Assembly: GCF_019931675.1 (NCBI RefSeq) | Contig: NZ_CP082922.1 | Location: 3,735,001 to 3,799,000 of the forward strand | Direction: 5' to 3' | DNA from: Nocardioides rotundus | GTDB taxonomy: Bacteria; Actinomycetota; Actinomycetes; Propionibacteriales; Nocardioidaceae | DNA: 64,000 nucleotides | Shown: piece by piece, positions 28,634 through 37,100 of the stretch | Position numbering within the stretch: position 1 is the stretch's first letter | Layout: each line of letters starts with the position of its first letter | The notes under the pieces: model-generated | What the model was told of the DNA's origin: nothing | Database searches by the model: none | What the model saw: the letters and a program-made list of their open reading frames with translations, nothing else | Position numbers and translations under genes: made by a program

Positions 28634-30379
28634 TCAGGTGCGGGCGAGCACGGTCGTGAGCGCGGCTCGCAGCTCCTCGATCGGCTCCTCGAGGCGATTC
28701 ATCGCCCGCCAGGCGATGTGCCGGTCCGGCCGCACCAGCAGGGCGCCGGAGTCGGAGACCTCCCGCAGCCGCGACCACTCGGCGTAGACGTCGTCGTAGT
28801 CGCAGCGCGCTCCGACGCAGGCCACGTCCAGCTCGACGCCGAGCTCGGCCGCCACCTTCCCCGCCGCCTCGGCCCAGTCGGCCCCGTCGGCTCCGGTGAC
28901 CAGGGTCAGCCGCCCGCGCCCGACCAGGTCCAGCGTGGAGACCCGCTCGGTGCCGCGCTGCACCCAGGCGTGCGGGATCACCGCGCCCGGATGCGTGGTC
29001 GCGTGGTGGAACAGCTCGGGGTCGCGGGTCGGCTCCGGCCAGTCGCTGCCGTCCGGCACGACCGCGCCGGAGGTGTAGCGCTGCCCGAGCTCCACGCCGT
29101 GCGCGTTGAACTGGTAGTTCTGCAACTCGACGGCCTCGGCGAGGCGCTCGCGGCGTACGGCGCCCCGCTCGGTCGCCGAGAACAGCTCGGTCAGGCTGGC
29201 CCAGCCGTCCTCGGCGCTCTGGCCCGGCTCGAAGCCGAGCGCCTGGCTGATCGGCAGCATGTCGCCGACGCTCTTCATCGCCCGGTCGACCACCTGCCGC
29301 GCCACCGGCTGCCGCTCGGCGTCGTAGGAGTCCAGCAGCTCCTCGCCGGCGTCGCCGCGCAGCACCGCCGCGAGCTTCCAGGCGAGGTTGAAGGAGTCCT
29401 GGATCGAGGTGTTGGTGCCCAGCCCGTTGGCCGGCGGGTGCCGGTGGGCGGCGTCGCCGGCCAGGAAGACCCGGCCGCGGCGCATCTGGTCGGCGGCGAT
29501 GTGGTTGATCTGCCAGGTGCTCACCGCCTTGACGCTCACCTCCACCTCGGGGTCGCCGATCGTGGTGTGCGCCCGCTGGGTGACCGCCTCGACCGACATG
29601 TCCGGCTCGCCCTCGGCGGGGTCGTACATGAACAGCAGCACCCACTCGGTCCACGGCTTGACGCAGATCCAGGTGCCCGACCCGACCCAGTAGTCGTTGC
29701 CCGGCTGGGTCATCCAGTAGAGCGTGCCCGGCCGGTGCTCGGTGTACTTCGTCAGGTCCGCCTCCAGCCACACGTTGACCGCGGCACCCAGGCCCGTCTC
29801 GCCGGTGAAGGGGAAGCCGATCTGCTCGGCCACCCGGGAGCGGCCGCCGTCGGCGCCGATCGCGTAGCGCGCGCGGACGGCGTACTCCTCGCCGGACTCC
29901 CGGTCGCGCACCGTCGCGGTGACGCCGTCGTCGTCCTGCTCGATGGTGAGCATCTCGGTGTTGAAGCGCAGGTCCGCGCCGCGCTCCTCCGCCGCCTTCC
30001 GGATGACCGGCTCGAGGACGTGCTGGGGGATGTTGCACATCTCGCTCGGGCTGGCCTCACGGTAGTCCGCGTTGCGCCGGACGCCACTCCCCCAGGTCAT
30101 CAGCCGGGCGATCTCGTCGCCGGCGAAGCTGGTGGCCCAGACGTTGTTGCCCATCAGGTCGTTGCTCGTGGCCACCTCCCGGACGCGGTCCTCGATCCCG
30201 AGATCGCGGAAGACCTCGACCGTGCGCTGGTTGGTGATGTGCGCCCGCGGCGAGTGCGCGGTGCCGGGGTACTTGGTGACGGTCACGGCGTCCACGCCGT
30301 ACGTCGCCAGCAGCAGCGACGCGGTCAGGCCGGCCGGGCCGGCACCCACGACGAGTACGTCGGTCTCGATGGTCCTCAT
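28634..30379 (-). CDS. FAD-dependent aromatic monooxygenase (TfdB-like)
   Basis: 581 residues. It shows the flavin hydroxylase motifs in order: VVGAGPAGLTASLLLATYG, the DG motif IGADGGRSRV, and the GD motif GRVFLAGDAAHRHPP followed by NGLGTNTSIQDSFNLAWKL. The segment SPRAHITNQRTVEVFRDLGI is shared with chlorophenol and phenol monooxygenases such as TfdB. It hydroxylates a phenolic ring with NAD(P)H and oxygen, giving a catechol. It is the last gene of a three-gene operon after a FAH-type hydrolase and an extradiol dioxygenase, 10 bp from the latter. The exact phenol cannot be told. Confidence 0.9.
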   Translation of the reverse strand: MRTIETDVLVVGAGPAGLTASLLLATYGVDAVTVTKYPGTAHSPRAHITNQRTVEVFRDLGIEDRVREVATSNDLMGNNVWATSFAGDEIARLMTWGSGVRRNADYREASPSEMCNIPQHVLEPVIRKAAEERGADLRFNTEMLTIEQDDDGVTATVRDRESGEEYAVRARYAIGADGGRSRVAEQIGFPFTGETGLGAAVNVWLEADLTKYTEHRPGTLYWMTQPGNDYWVGSGTWICVKPWTEWVLLFMYDPAEGEPDMSVEAVTQRAHTTIGDPEVEVSVKAVSTWQINHIAADQMRRGRVFLAGDAAHRHPPANGLGTNTSIQDSFNLAWKLAAVLRGDAGEELLDSYDAERQPVARQVVDRAMKSVGDMLPISQALGFEPGQSAEDGWASLTELFSATERGAVRRERLAEAVELQNYQFNAHGVELGQRYTSGAVVPDGSDWPEPTRDPELFHHATTHPGAVIPHAWVQRGTERVSTLDLVGRGRLTLVTGADGADWAEAAGKVAAELGVELDVACVGARCDYDDVYAEWSRLREVSDSGALLVRPDRHIAWRAMNRLEEPIEELRAALTTVLART

Positions 30380-30389
30380 GGTCGCCCCC

Positions 30390-31313
30390 TCACGACGCGC
30401 TGTGCGCGCCGCTCATGTGGGCGGCGACGTCCTCCGGCAGGAGGAACGACGGCGGCGGCGGGGGACCCCAGCTGTAGAGGCCGCGGGCGCCCTCGAGGTC
30501 CTCGGGCGTCCAGAGCTGGTCCTCCACGACGCAGTCCATGTCGGAGTAGTACTCGCTGAAGTTGCCGGCCGGGTCCTTGAGGTACCAGAAGAAGTTCGAC
30601 CCGGCGTAGTGCCGGCCCAGGCCCCACACGTGCCGCTCCGGGTGCTCGTCCAGCATCCGCATCGCGCCCCGCCCGATCTCGTCGACGTCCTCGACCTGCC
30701 AGGAGGTGTGGTGCAGGAAGTTCGCGGGGGCCGCCAGCACGAGCACGTTGTGGTGGTCGGTCGAGCAGCGCAGGAACGAGCCGTGCCCGACGATGTTGTC
30801 GCTGACCTTGAAGCCGAGCCCGTCGGTGAAGAAGCGGCGCGTGGCGTCCAGGTCGACCGTCCCCATGACCACGTGGCCGAGCTTGCGCGGCCGCACCGGC
30901 CCCTCGCGGACGATGCCCGGCGCCCGCGGCTCGGTGCGCTCGAGGCGACCGGGGCCGTTGTACGGCGTGGCCGGGGTCTCCTCCTGCTCGATCCGCGGAG
31001 CCACCTGGACCACGGCCCGGAAGCCGGCGATGGGCTCCTCGGCCGTGACCGACTCCTCGGTCTGCTCCACCCGCAGGTCCAGCGCCCGCAGGCGCGAGGC
31101 GACCCGGTCCAGGTCGTCGGCGTCGTCGGCGCCGACGGAGAGCTCCACCAGCCGCCGGGTCGGCGCCGGCACGATCCGCAGCTGCTCGCCGCCGTCGACG
31201 GTGGCGAAGGAGGCGGTGTCGGTCGGGTCCAGCCCGAACTCGGCGTAGTAGGCGGCCGTGCCGGCGACGTCGGGAACGCCGATGGTCACGTGGTTGAGGC
31301 GATGCAGGGACAT
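30390..31313 (-). CDS. Extradiol ring-cleavage dioxygenase (VOC type I)
   Basis: 307 residues from ATG 31313, with GGAGC upstream. Two VOC domains are present. The iron ligands of the C-terminal domain are readable as His147 (LGHVVMGT), His202 (HHTSWQVED) and Glu254 (NFSEYYSD), the 2-His-1-Glu set of catechol 2,3-dioxygenases. It would cleave a catechol meta to its hydroxyls. It lies between the FAH-type hydrolase (16 bp upstream) and the TfdB-like monooxygenase (10 bp downstream). This order matches a hydroxylation/meta-cleavage pathway. The substrate is unknown. Confidence 0.9.
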   Translation of the reverse strand: MSLHRLNHVTIGVPDVAGTAAYYAEFGLDPTDTASFATVDGGEQLRIVPAPTRRLVELSVGADDADDLDRVASRLRALDLRVEQTEESVTAEEPIAGFRAVVQVAPRIEQEETPATPYNGPGRLERTEPRAPGIVREGPVRPRKLGHVVMGTVDLDATRRFFTDGLGFKVSDNIVGHGSFLRCSTDHHNVLVLAAPANFLHHTSWQVEDVDEIGRGAMRMLDEHPERHVWGLGRHYAGSNFFWYLKDPAGNFSEYYSDMDCVVEDQLWTPEDLEGARGLYSWGPPPPPSFLLPEDVAAHMSGAHSAS

Positions 31314-31329
31314 GGTTGCTCCTTCAGGG

Positions 31330-32184
31330 TCACGCCGGACGGGACACCATGCGGTGCCGCATCTCGCCGATGCCGTCGACGTAGGTGACGAGCTCGTCGC
31401 CCGGCTGCAGCCAGCGCTGGGGCGAGCGGCCCAGGCCGACACCCGCGGGGGTGCCGGTGAAGATCACGTCGCCGGGGAGCAGCGTGACCGTGCGCGAGAG
31501 TCGCGAGACGAGCTCGGGGACGTCGAACACCAGGTCCGACGTACGCCCCTTCTGCATCGTCTCGCCGTTGATCGAGCAGCCCAGCTCGATGTTGTCGGGG
31601 TTGTCCAGCTCGTCGGGGGTGACCAGCACCGGGCCCATCGGAGCGAAGCCGGGGTGGGACTTCCCGAGGCTGAACTGGGGCGCGGGCCCGGCCAGCTGGC
31701 CGACCCGCTCGGACAGGTCCTGGCCGACGGTCAGGCCGGCGACGTGGGACCACGCCTCCTCGCGGGAGACGTCGCGAGCGGTGCGCCCGATGACGGCGAC
31801 CAGCTCGACCTCCCAGTCGACGTTGCCCTCCGGCAGCACGATCTCGCCCTCGGGACCGGTCACCGAGCTGAGGAACTTGGTGAACGTCGGGGGCTCCTCG
31901 GGCACCCCGAGGCCCGACTCGGCCGCGTGGTCGCGGTAGTTGAGGCCGATCGCGAAGATCTGCCGGGGGCGGGTCACGGGCGCGCCGAGGTCGGCGGCCG
32001 CCGCGGCCGGGGCGACCTCGACGCTCGCGGGGTCGAGGGCCTGCGCCCACGCGCTGAACGCCTCCCAGTCCTCCAGCACCGCGCTCGGGTCTGCCGGGAA
32101 GCGGCCCTCGCTGGCCCGCTCGACGTCGATGTCTCCGTCGGCGACTCGGATGACGAGCCGTCCGTTCACATTGGCCAGCCTCAT
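31330..32184 (-). CDS. Fumarylacetoacetate hydrolase-family protein
   Basis: 284 residues from ATG 32184, with a strong GGAGGTGCC ribosome site. Family motifs are IGLNYRDHAAE, the metal-binding EVELVAVIGR, GKSHPGFAPMGP and FTGTPAGVG. Members hydrolyse or isomerise acylpyruvates and ring-cleavage products using a divalent metal. First gene of the three-gene aromatic operon; it likely acts on the product of the extradiol dioxygenase or on a later keto acid. It is divergent from a GntR-family gene, with a perfect palindrome between them. Confidence 0.9.
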   Translation of the reverse strand: MRLANVNGRLVIRVADGDIDVERASEGRFPADPSAVLEDWEAFSAWAQALDPASVEVAPAAAAADLGAPVTRPRQIFAIGLNYRDHAAESGLGVPEEPPTFTKFLSSVTGPEGEIVLPEGNVDWEVELVAVIGRTARDVSREEAWSHVAGLTVGQDLSERVGQLAGPAPQFSLGKSHPGFAPMGPVLVTPDELDNPDNIELGCSINGETMQKGRTSDLVFDVPELVSRLSRTVTLLPGDVIFTGTPAGVGLGRSPQRWLQPGDELVTYVDGIGEMRHRMVSRPA

Positions 32185-32260
32185 GCCGGCACCTCCTGGG
32201 TCGTCGGGGTGTGGTGATGCGTGACACACAGTTGTAGCACCCTCACTTCGCATACTCAAG

Positions 32261-32276
32261 AGATATTCGAATATCT
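32261..32276. promoter_or_regulatory. GntR-type operator
   Basis: AGATATTCGAATATCT is a perfect 16-bp palindrome and very AT-rich for this genome. It lies between the divergent FAH-hydrolase and GntR genes, about 20 bp upstream of the GntR -10 box. It is the most likely binding site of the GntR regulator. Confidence 0.75.
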
Positions 32277-32295
32277 TTGGAGAGTGCGCATCATG

Positions 32296-32301
32296 TAGCC
32301 T
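32296..32301 (+). promoter_or_regulatory. -10 box of a leaderless promoter for the GntR gene
   Basis: TAGCCT ends exactly 6 nt before ATG 32308, which fits a leaderless transcript. Confidence 0.6.
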
Positions 32302-32307
32302 GGGGGC

Positions 32308-32985
32308 ATGGCGACTCGACCGCGGGCGAACACCGACGCCGTGCACGCGCAGATGCGGGCCGACATCCTGTCCGGCGCCTACCCGCCCGGGGAGCGGCTG
32401 AAGTTCGCCGAGCTCTGCGAGCGGTACGCCGCCAGCGTCGCCGTCGTGCGCGAGTCGCTGACCCGGTTGGTGGAGCAGGGCCTGGCCCGCTCCGAGCCGC
32501 GGATCGGCTTCCGGGTCACGCCGCTGTCCGTGGCCGACCTGCTCGACCTGACGGCGACCCGCTGCGACATCGAGGGTCTGGCGCTGCGCTACTCCATCGA
32601 GCGCGGCGACGTGGAGTGGGAGTCGCGGCTGGTGGCGGCCCACCACGTGCTGGAGCGCACCCCGCTGCTCGCCGAGGACGGCCCGGCGCGGGTCTCCGAC
32701 GAGTGGGAGGCCGCGCACACCGCGTTCCACGCGGCACTCATCGACGCCTGCCAGAGCCCCCGGATGCTCGACATGACCGCGACCCTGCGCGACGCCTCGG
32801 AGCTCTACCGCCGCTGGTCCCAGCCGCTGGAGCGAGGCCGCGACGTCGCCGCCGAGCACCGCGGGCTGCTCGACGCCGCCCTATCCCGCGACGCCGACCT
32901 CGCGGTCGCCCGCCTGCGCGAGCACTTCGAGCACACCGCGCGGATCCTCGAGGGCAGCCTGGCGGCCACCGACGCCGCGACCTGA
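32308..32985 (+). CDS. GntR-family regulator (FCD subfamily)
   Basis: 225 residues. The N-terminal winged helix-turn-helix (MRADILSGAYPPGERLKFAEL, then VVRESLTRLVEQGLA) is followed by an all-helical FCD domain. The metal- or ligand-binding pattern includes Asp in DEWEAAHTAFHAAL and His in EHRGLLDA and EHFEHTARIL. It probably represses the divergent aromatic operon through the palindrome at 32261-32276 and releases on binding a pathway acid. The start is supported by the leaderless -10 box. Confidence 0.9.
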   Translation: MATRPRANTDAVHAQMRADILSGAYPPGERLKFAELCERYAASVAVVRESLTRLVEQGLARSEPRIGFRVTPLSVADLLDLTATRCDIEGLALRYSIERGDVEWESRLVAAHHVLERTPLLAEDGPARVSDEWEAAHTAFHAALIDACQSPRMLDMTATLRDASELYRRWSQPLERGRDVAAEHRGLLDAALSRDADLAVARLREHFEHTARILEGSLAATDAAT

Positions 32986-33055
32986 CGCCGCCTCCTCCGG
33001 GCGGGCGACGCCGGCGCGGGGCGGGGCGGGCGCTCGACGTACTCCCCGACCAGCG

Positions 33056-34267
33056 TCAGCCGGTGGGGATCCGGCCCTTGAGCGAGTCGGGATCGGAGAC
33101 GGGCTCCTTCGCGGTGGACTCGATCAGCTCCTGCGCCTTCGGGACGCTGTCCCAGACGTTCCACAGGAGCACGCCGCGCACGTGGCCCTCGTCGTCGAGG
33201 TAGTAGACGACCCCGGCGCCGCCGGGCTTGTCGTCGGCCCAGTCCTCCACGGTGTGGTGCCGGGTCGTGGTCTCGCCGATCGCCTCGTATCCGTCGTCGA
33301 ACAGGTCGGACCAGAAGAACGGCGTGTGGGAGTACGTCGTCTCGTCGCCCGCCATGTTCTGCCCGGCGACCTCGCCGGTCTTCTCGGCGTTGTCGACGTG
33401 CTCCACCCGGCGCCGCCCGAGCCGCTGGTCGGGGTAGAGCGCGACGTCGCCGGCGGCGTAGACGTCCGCCGCGCTGGTGCGCAGGTGCTCGTCGACCACG
33501 ACACCGTCGTCGGTCTCGATCCCTGCCCGCTCGGCGAGCTCGGACCGCGGGGTCACGCCGATGCCGATCACCGCCGCGTCGCCGGTGACCTCGGAGCCGT
33601 CCTCCAGGCGCAGGGTGATGCCGTCGCCGCTCGCCTCACCGCCGGCCACGCTGCCATGGACGATCTCGACGCCGTGCTCGATGAACTGATCGGTGACGTA
33701 GCGAGCCAGGTCCTCGGGGAACATCGTGCTCTGGATCAGCTCGGTGTCCAGCACCATGGTCACCGAGACGTCGTTCTGCGCCAGCGCCGAGGCCATCTCC
33801 GAGCCGATGTAGCCGCCACCGACCACGACGGTCCGGCTGCCGGGCTGCGCCAGCTCGCGGAGCCGGCGATAGTCCGCGGCCGTGCGGTAGTAGATCACCC
33901 ACGGGCCCGGCTCGAGGCCCGTGAGGGTGCGCGGCTGCGCACCGGTGGCGAGCAGCAGCCGGCGGTATCCGATCGTGTCGCCGCCCTCGATCGCGACCTC
34001 GTGGGCGCCGGGCGCCAGCGAGGCGACCCGGGTCTCCAGGCGCAGCTCGGCGCCCTGGGGGTCGTCGAGCAGGGCCGACTTCTCCGGGGTGGCCTCCTGG
34101 TCCAGCCAGAGGGTCTTGGAGAGGTCGGGGCGGTAGAGCGGCGGGTCGCTCTCGGCCCCGAGGACGACGATGCTCCCGGACTCGTCCTGGGAGCGGATGC
34201 CGGACACCGCGCTGGCCGCGGCCACGCCGCCGCCGACGATCACGTAGTCGAAGCTCTGGTCGCTCAC
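33056..34267 (-). CDS. FAD-dependent ferredoxin reductase-like oxidoreductase
   Basis: 403 residues from GTG 34267, preceded by AGGAGG; the frame also opens further upstream to 34315. Motifs: FAD-binding VIVGGGVAAASAV, NAD-binding TVVVGGGYIGSEMA, and the second FAD segment DVYAAGDVALYP. The pattern matches rubredoxin/putidaredoxin reductases and AIF-like proteins. It would pass electrons from NAD(P)H to a ferredoxin or other small carrier; no ferredoxin or cytochrome P450 gene is next to it. A perfect 20-bp hairpin lies upstream of it at 34333-34382. Confidence 0.9.
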   Translation of the reverse strand: MSDQSFDYVIVGGGVAAASAVSGIRSQDESGSIVVLGAESDPPLYRPDLSKTLWLDQEATPEKSALLDDPQGAELRLETRVASLAPGAHEVAIEGGDTIGYRRLLLATGAQPRTLTGLEPGPWVIYYRTAADYRRLRELAQPGSRTVVVGGGYIGSEMASALAQNDVSVTMVLDTELIQSTMFPEDLARYVTDQFIEHGVEIVHGSVAGGEASGDGITLRLEDGSEVTGDAAVIGIGVTPRSELAERAGIETDDGVVVDEHLRTSAADVYAAGDVALYPDQRLGRRRVEHVDNAEKTGEVAGQNMAGDETTYSHTPFFWSDLFDDGYEAIGETTTRHHTVEDWADDKPGGAGVVYYLDDEGHVRGVLLWNVWDSVPKAQELIESTAKEPVSDPDSLKGRIPTG

Positions 34268-34325
34268 GCACGCCTCCTGTGCTGGTCGGATAGGGCCGAG
34301 GCTAGCCCCCGGCACCGTCCCTTGT

Positions 34326-34390
34326 AACGCACAGTTCGGTCAGCCTGTCGAGCGTTGCGGCACTCGACAGGCTGACCGAACTCTCGACAA
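34326..34390. repeat. REP-like hairpin repeat, copy 3 (perfect)
   Basis: A 20-bp arm AGTTCGGTCAGCCTGTCGAG (34333-34352) pairs perfectly with 34363-34382 across a 10-nt loop. The upstream flank GTAACGCACAGTTCGG is shared with the copies at 404 and 5694. It lies between the manganese exporter stop and the reductase start, both on the reverse strand, so it could also act as a terminator between them. Confidence 0.85.
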
Positions 34391-34460
34391 GCCGGACCGG
34401 CGGCGGGGAGTACGCCGGGAGGTTCGCCGGCGGGAAGAGGAGTACGGCGGCTCCGGTGGG

Positions 34461-35039
34461 TCAGAACCAGCCGAGCCCCTCGGCGATCAGCAGGGCGCCG
34501 AAGATCGCGAACAGCGCGGCGGCGCCGTACTTGATCACCTTCTCCGGCAGCTTGCGACCCAGCACCGCGCCCACGGCGATGGCCAGCGCGTCCGCGGCGA
34601 CCATGCCGAGGGTGGAGCCGATCCAGGTACCGAGCCAGCCCTCCTGGGTGGCCAGGGTGATGGTGGCGAGCATGGTCTTGTCGCCCAGCTCGGCGAGGAA
34701 GAAGGCGACGCCGACGGCGAGGATCGCGGCGCCGGACGCCGTACGCGCCTTGTTCGCCTCCTCCTCGGTGAGCTCGTCGCCCCGCAGCGTCCACGCGGCG
34801 AAGATCAGGAAGGCGATGCCGGCCACGATCGAGATCGCGCCCTGGTAGTCGGCGAACGCATCGCCCACCCACGCGCCCAGCGCCACGGAGAACAGGTGCA
34901 CGATCGCGGTGGCCACGGTGATGCCGATGAGCACGTCGCGGGCTCGGTAGCGCGAGGCGAAGGTCATGGCCATCAGCTGGCTCTTGTCGCCGAGCTCGGC
35001 GACGAAGATGACGGCGGTGGAGAGCAGGAAGGCGTACAC
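34461..35039 (-). CDS. GDT1/TMEM165-family manganese exporter
   Basis: 192 residues with six predicted membrane helices in two repeats, each carrying the family motif E-x-G-D-K-(S/T): AELGDKSQ near the N-terminus and AELGDKTM mid-protein. Bacterial members export Mn2+, in line with the manganese riboswitch (35040-35232) in front of this gene. Translation starts at GTG 35039. The ribosome site GAGAGG lies in the 3' arm of an 8-bp hairpin of the leader, so manganese probably controls translation. The gene is intact and complete. Confidence 0.92.
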   Translation of the reverse strand: MYAFLLSTAVIFVAELGDKSQLMAMTFASRYRARDVLIGITVATAIVHLFSVALGAWVGDAFADYQGAISIVAGIAFLIFAAWTLRGDELTEEEANKARTASGAAILAVGVAFFLAELGDKTMLATITLATQEGWLGTWIGSTLGMVAADALAIAVGAVLGRKLPEKVIKYGAAALFAIFGALLIAEGLGWF

Positions 35040-35232
35040 GAGGGATCCTCTCGGGCCCCGGGCCGAGAGGCCCGACGATCAGGGATGCTCTCGACCAGGC
35101 GGCCCCATCGTCGGGGTCAACAACCGGTCGAAAGTCTCGTCCGCCACCGCTGCCGGTGGCCTGCCGTGCCGGACCCGGAGGTCAGTGTGTCGACACGACT
35201 GTTGGGGACTACTCCCTTTCACTTCCCACGGT
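35040..35232 (-). promoter_or_regulatory. yybP-ykoY manganese riboswitch and expression platform
   Basis: On the reverse strand the leader contains AAAGGGAGTAGTCCCC (35219-35204) and, about 70 nt later, GCGGACGAGACTTTC (35145-35131). These are the two conserved ligand-loop segments of the yybP-ykoY aptamer (GGGAGUAG and GAGAC). Between aptamer and start codon, ATCGTCGGG and its exact complement CCCGACGAT (plus-strand 35107-35115 and 35071-35079) can pair. An 8-bp hairpin (35047-35054 with 35063-35070) sequesters the ribosome site. The downstream gene is a manganese exporter, the usual target of this riboswitch. Confidence 0.85.
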
Positions 35233-35327
35233 AGCAGCCGCGAGCCCCGGCGGTCGCCCCCGCGGGAGCGTGCCGCACGCCACATCCGCGGTGCTTGTGA
35301 AAACTTTCCCGAATGAAGCATTCCTCC

Positions 35328-35333
35328 TACGCT
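35328..35333 (+). promoter_or_regulatory. -10 box of a leaderless promoter for the DHA2 exporter
   Basis: TACGCT ends exactly 6 nt before GTG 35340. This favours GTG 35340 as start over the in-frame ATG 35313, which would lie upstream of the promoter. Confidence 0.55.
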
Positions 35334-35339
35334 CGTAGG

Positions 35340-36938
35340 GTGACTTCACCTGCCTCGGCCGATCCGGCCACCCCCGCAACCGGCGACGGCGACCGCCTGG
35401 ACAAGCGCGTACTGATGGTCGCCGGCGTGGTCGTGCTCGGCGCGATCATGTCCATCCTCGACATCACCGTCGTCTCGGTCGGCCTGGAGACCTTCCAGCG
35501 CGAGTTCGACGCCACCGCCGCCCAGGTCGCGTGGACGATGACCGGCTACACCCTCGCGCTGGCCGCGGTCATCCCGCTCACCGGCTGGGCCGCCGACCGC
35601 TTCGGCACCAAGCGCCTCTACCTGCTCGCGGTGGCGCTCTTCACCGCCGGCTCGCTGCTGTGCGCGGCTGCGAACAGCCTGGAGATGCTGGTGACCTTCC
35701 GAGTGCTCCAGGGCCTCGGCGGCGGCATGCTGATGCCGCTCGGCATGACCATCCTGACCCGGGCCGCCGGCCCGGACCGGGTCGGCCGCGTCATGGCCGT
35801 GCTCGGCATCCCGATGCTGCTCGGCCCGATCTTCGGCCCCATCCTGGGCGGCTGGCTGATCGAGAACGCCTCGTGGCACTGGATCTTCCTGATCAACCTG
35901 CCGATCGGCATCCTGGCCATCGCCTACGCCATGGTCGTGCTGCCCAAGGACGAGGTGGAGCCCTCGGAGACCTTCGACTTCGTCGGCATGCTGCTGCTCT
36001 CGCCGGGCCTCGCGCTCTTCCTGTACGGCGTCAGCTCGATCCCGCAGGCCAAGTCCGAGGAGGGCACCGCCTGGACCGGCGAGGTGCTGGGCACGATGAT
36101 CCTCGGCGCGCTGCTCATCATCGCCTTCGTCCCGTGGGCGCTGCGCCGGGCCAACGTGCACCCGCTGGTGGAGCTGCGCCTGCTGAAGAACAAGAACATG
36201 ACCGTCGCGCTGATCGCGATGTCGCTGTTCGCGATCGCGTTCTTCGGCGCGAGCCTGCTCTTCCCGCTGTACTTCCAGCAGGTGCGCGGCGAGGACGCCT
36301 TCGAGGCCGGCCTGCTGCTGGCCCCCCAGGGCGTCGGCGCGATGATCACCATGCCGATCGCGGGCTTCCTGGCCGACAAGATCGGGCCGGGCAAGATCGT
36401 GCTCACCGGCATCGCGGTGATCACCGTCGGCATGGCGATGTTCACCCAGCTGCAGGCGGACACGTCGTACCTCTATCTGCTCTCCGCGCTGTTCATCATG
36501 GGCCTGGGCATGGGCGGCACGATGATGCCGATCATGACCGCGGCGCTGGCCACGCTCACCCAGCACAACGTGGCCCGCGGCTCGACCCTGCTCAACATCC
36601 AGCAGCAGGTCGCGGCCTCGATCGGCACCGCGCTGTTCTCGGTGATCCTCACCGACGGGATGAACGACTCGAAGTGGCTCAAGGTGGGCGGCGCGGTCCG
36701 GCAGGCCGGCAACGACCAGCAGGCGATCGCCGCGATCATGGAGCGCTTCGGCGTCACGCCCGAGCAGCTGCGGAACCTCGAGTCACTCGTGCTCGGCGAC
36801 ATGGCCGACGCGTTCGCGACGGTCTTCGTGGTCGCCACGATCCTGGTCGCCTGCTGCCTGATCCCCGCGGCGTTCCTGCCGCGGAAGAAGGTCCAGGTCG
36901 ACACCGACCCCGAGCACGGGGTGGCCCTGGTCCACTGA
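35340..36938 (+). CDS. DHA2-family MFS multidrug exporter
   Basis: 532 residues from GTG 35340 (541 from ATG 35313; the later start is chosen because a TANNNT box lies 6 nt before it). There are about 14 helices. Helix 1 contains SILDITVVSVGL and the loop after helix 2 has GWAADRFGTKRLYLLA, both typical of EmrB/QacA-type drug:H+ antiporters. A charged cytoplasmic tail ends the protein. It should expel lipophilic compounds. The 101 bp after the stop carry three identical 20-mers in front of the DUF5709 gene. No adjacent regulator is transcribed with it. Confidence 0.9.
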   Translation: MTSPASADPATPATGDGDRLDKRVLMVAGVVVLGAIMSILDITVVSVGLETFQREFDATAAQVAWTMTGYTLALAAVIPLTGWAADRFGTKRLYLLAVALFTAGSLLCAAANSLEMLVTFRVLQGLGGGMLMPLGMTILTRAAGPDRVGRVMAVLGIPMLLGPIFGPILGGWLIENASWHWIFLINLPIGILAIAYAMVVLPKDEVEPSETFDFVGMLLLSPGLALFLYGVSSIPQAKSEEGTAWTGEVLGTMILGALLIIAFVPWALRRANVHPLVELRLLKNKNMTVALIAMSLFAIAFFGASLLFPLYFQQVRGEDAFEAGLLLAPQGVGAMITMPIAGFLADKIGPGKIVLTGIAVITVGMAMFTQLQADTSYLYLLSALFIMGLGMGGTMMPIMTAALATLTQHNVARGSTLLNIQQQVAASIGTALFSVILTDGMNDSKWLKVGGAVRQAGNDQQAIAAIMERFGVTPEQLRNLESLVLGDMADAFATVFVVATILVACCLIPAAFLPRKKVQVDTDPEHGVALVH

Positions 36939-36978
36939 GCCGCGGGCTTCGTCGCCTCCGCTCGCCGCGGCCCCGTTC

Positions 36979-37069
36979 GTCGTACCGAACAGTACGCACC
37001 TCTCAGCCGACATTTCGGTGCGTACTGTTCGGTACGACGGCGGGGGCGCTGCGTACTGTTCGGTACGAC
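36979..37069. repeat. Three exact copies of a 20-mer (one inverted, two direct)
   Basis: TGCGTACTGTTCGGTACGAC occurs at 37019-37038 and 37050-37069, and its reverse complement at 36979-36998. The first two copies form a perfect 20-bp stem with a 20-nt loop. Each copy is itself an imperfect palindrome (CGTAC, 6 nt, GTACG), as in TetR-type operators. The array sits directly upstream of the DUF5709 gene and just after the exporter. Confidence 0.85.
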
Positions 37070-37100
37070 GTCCGCAACCGTCACCACAGGAGGAGACCCA

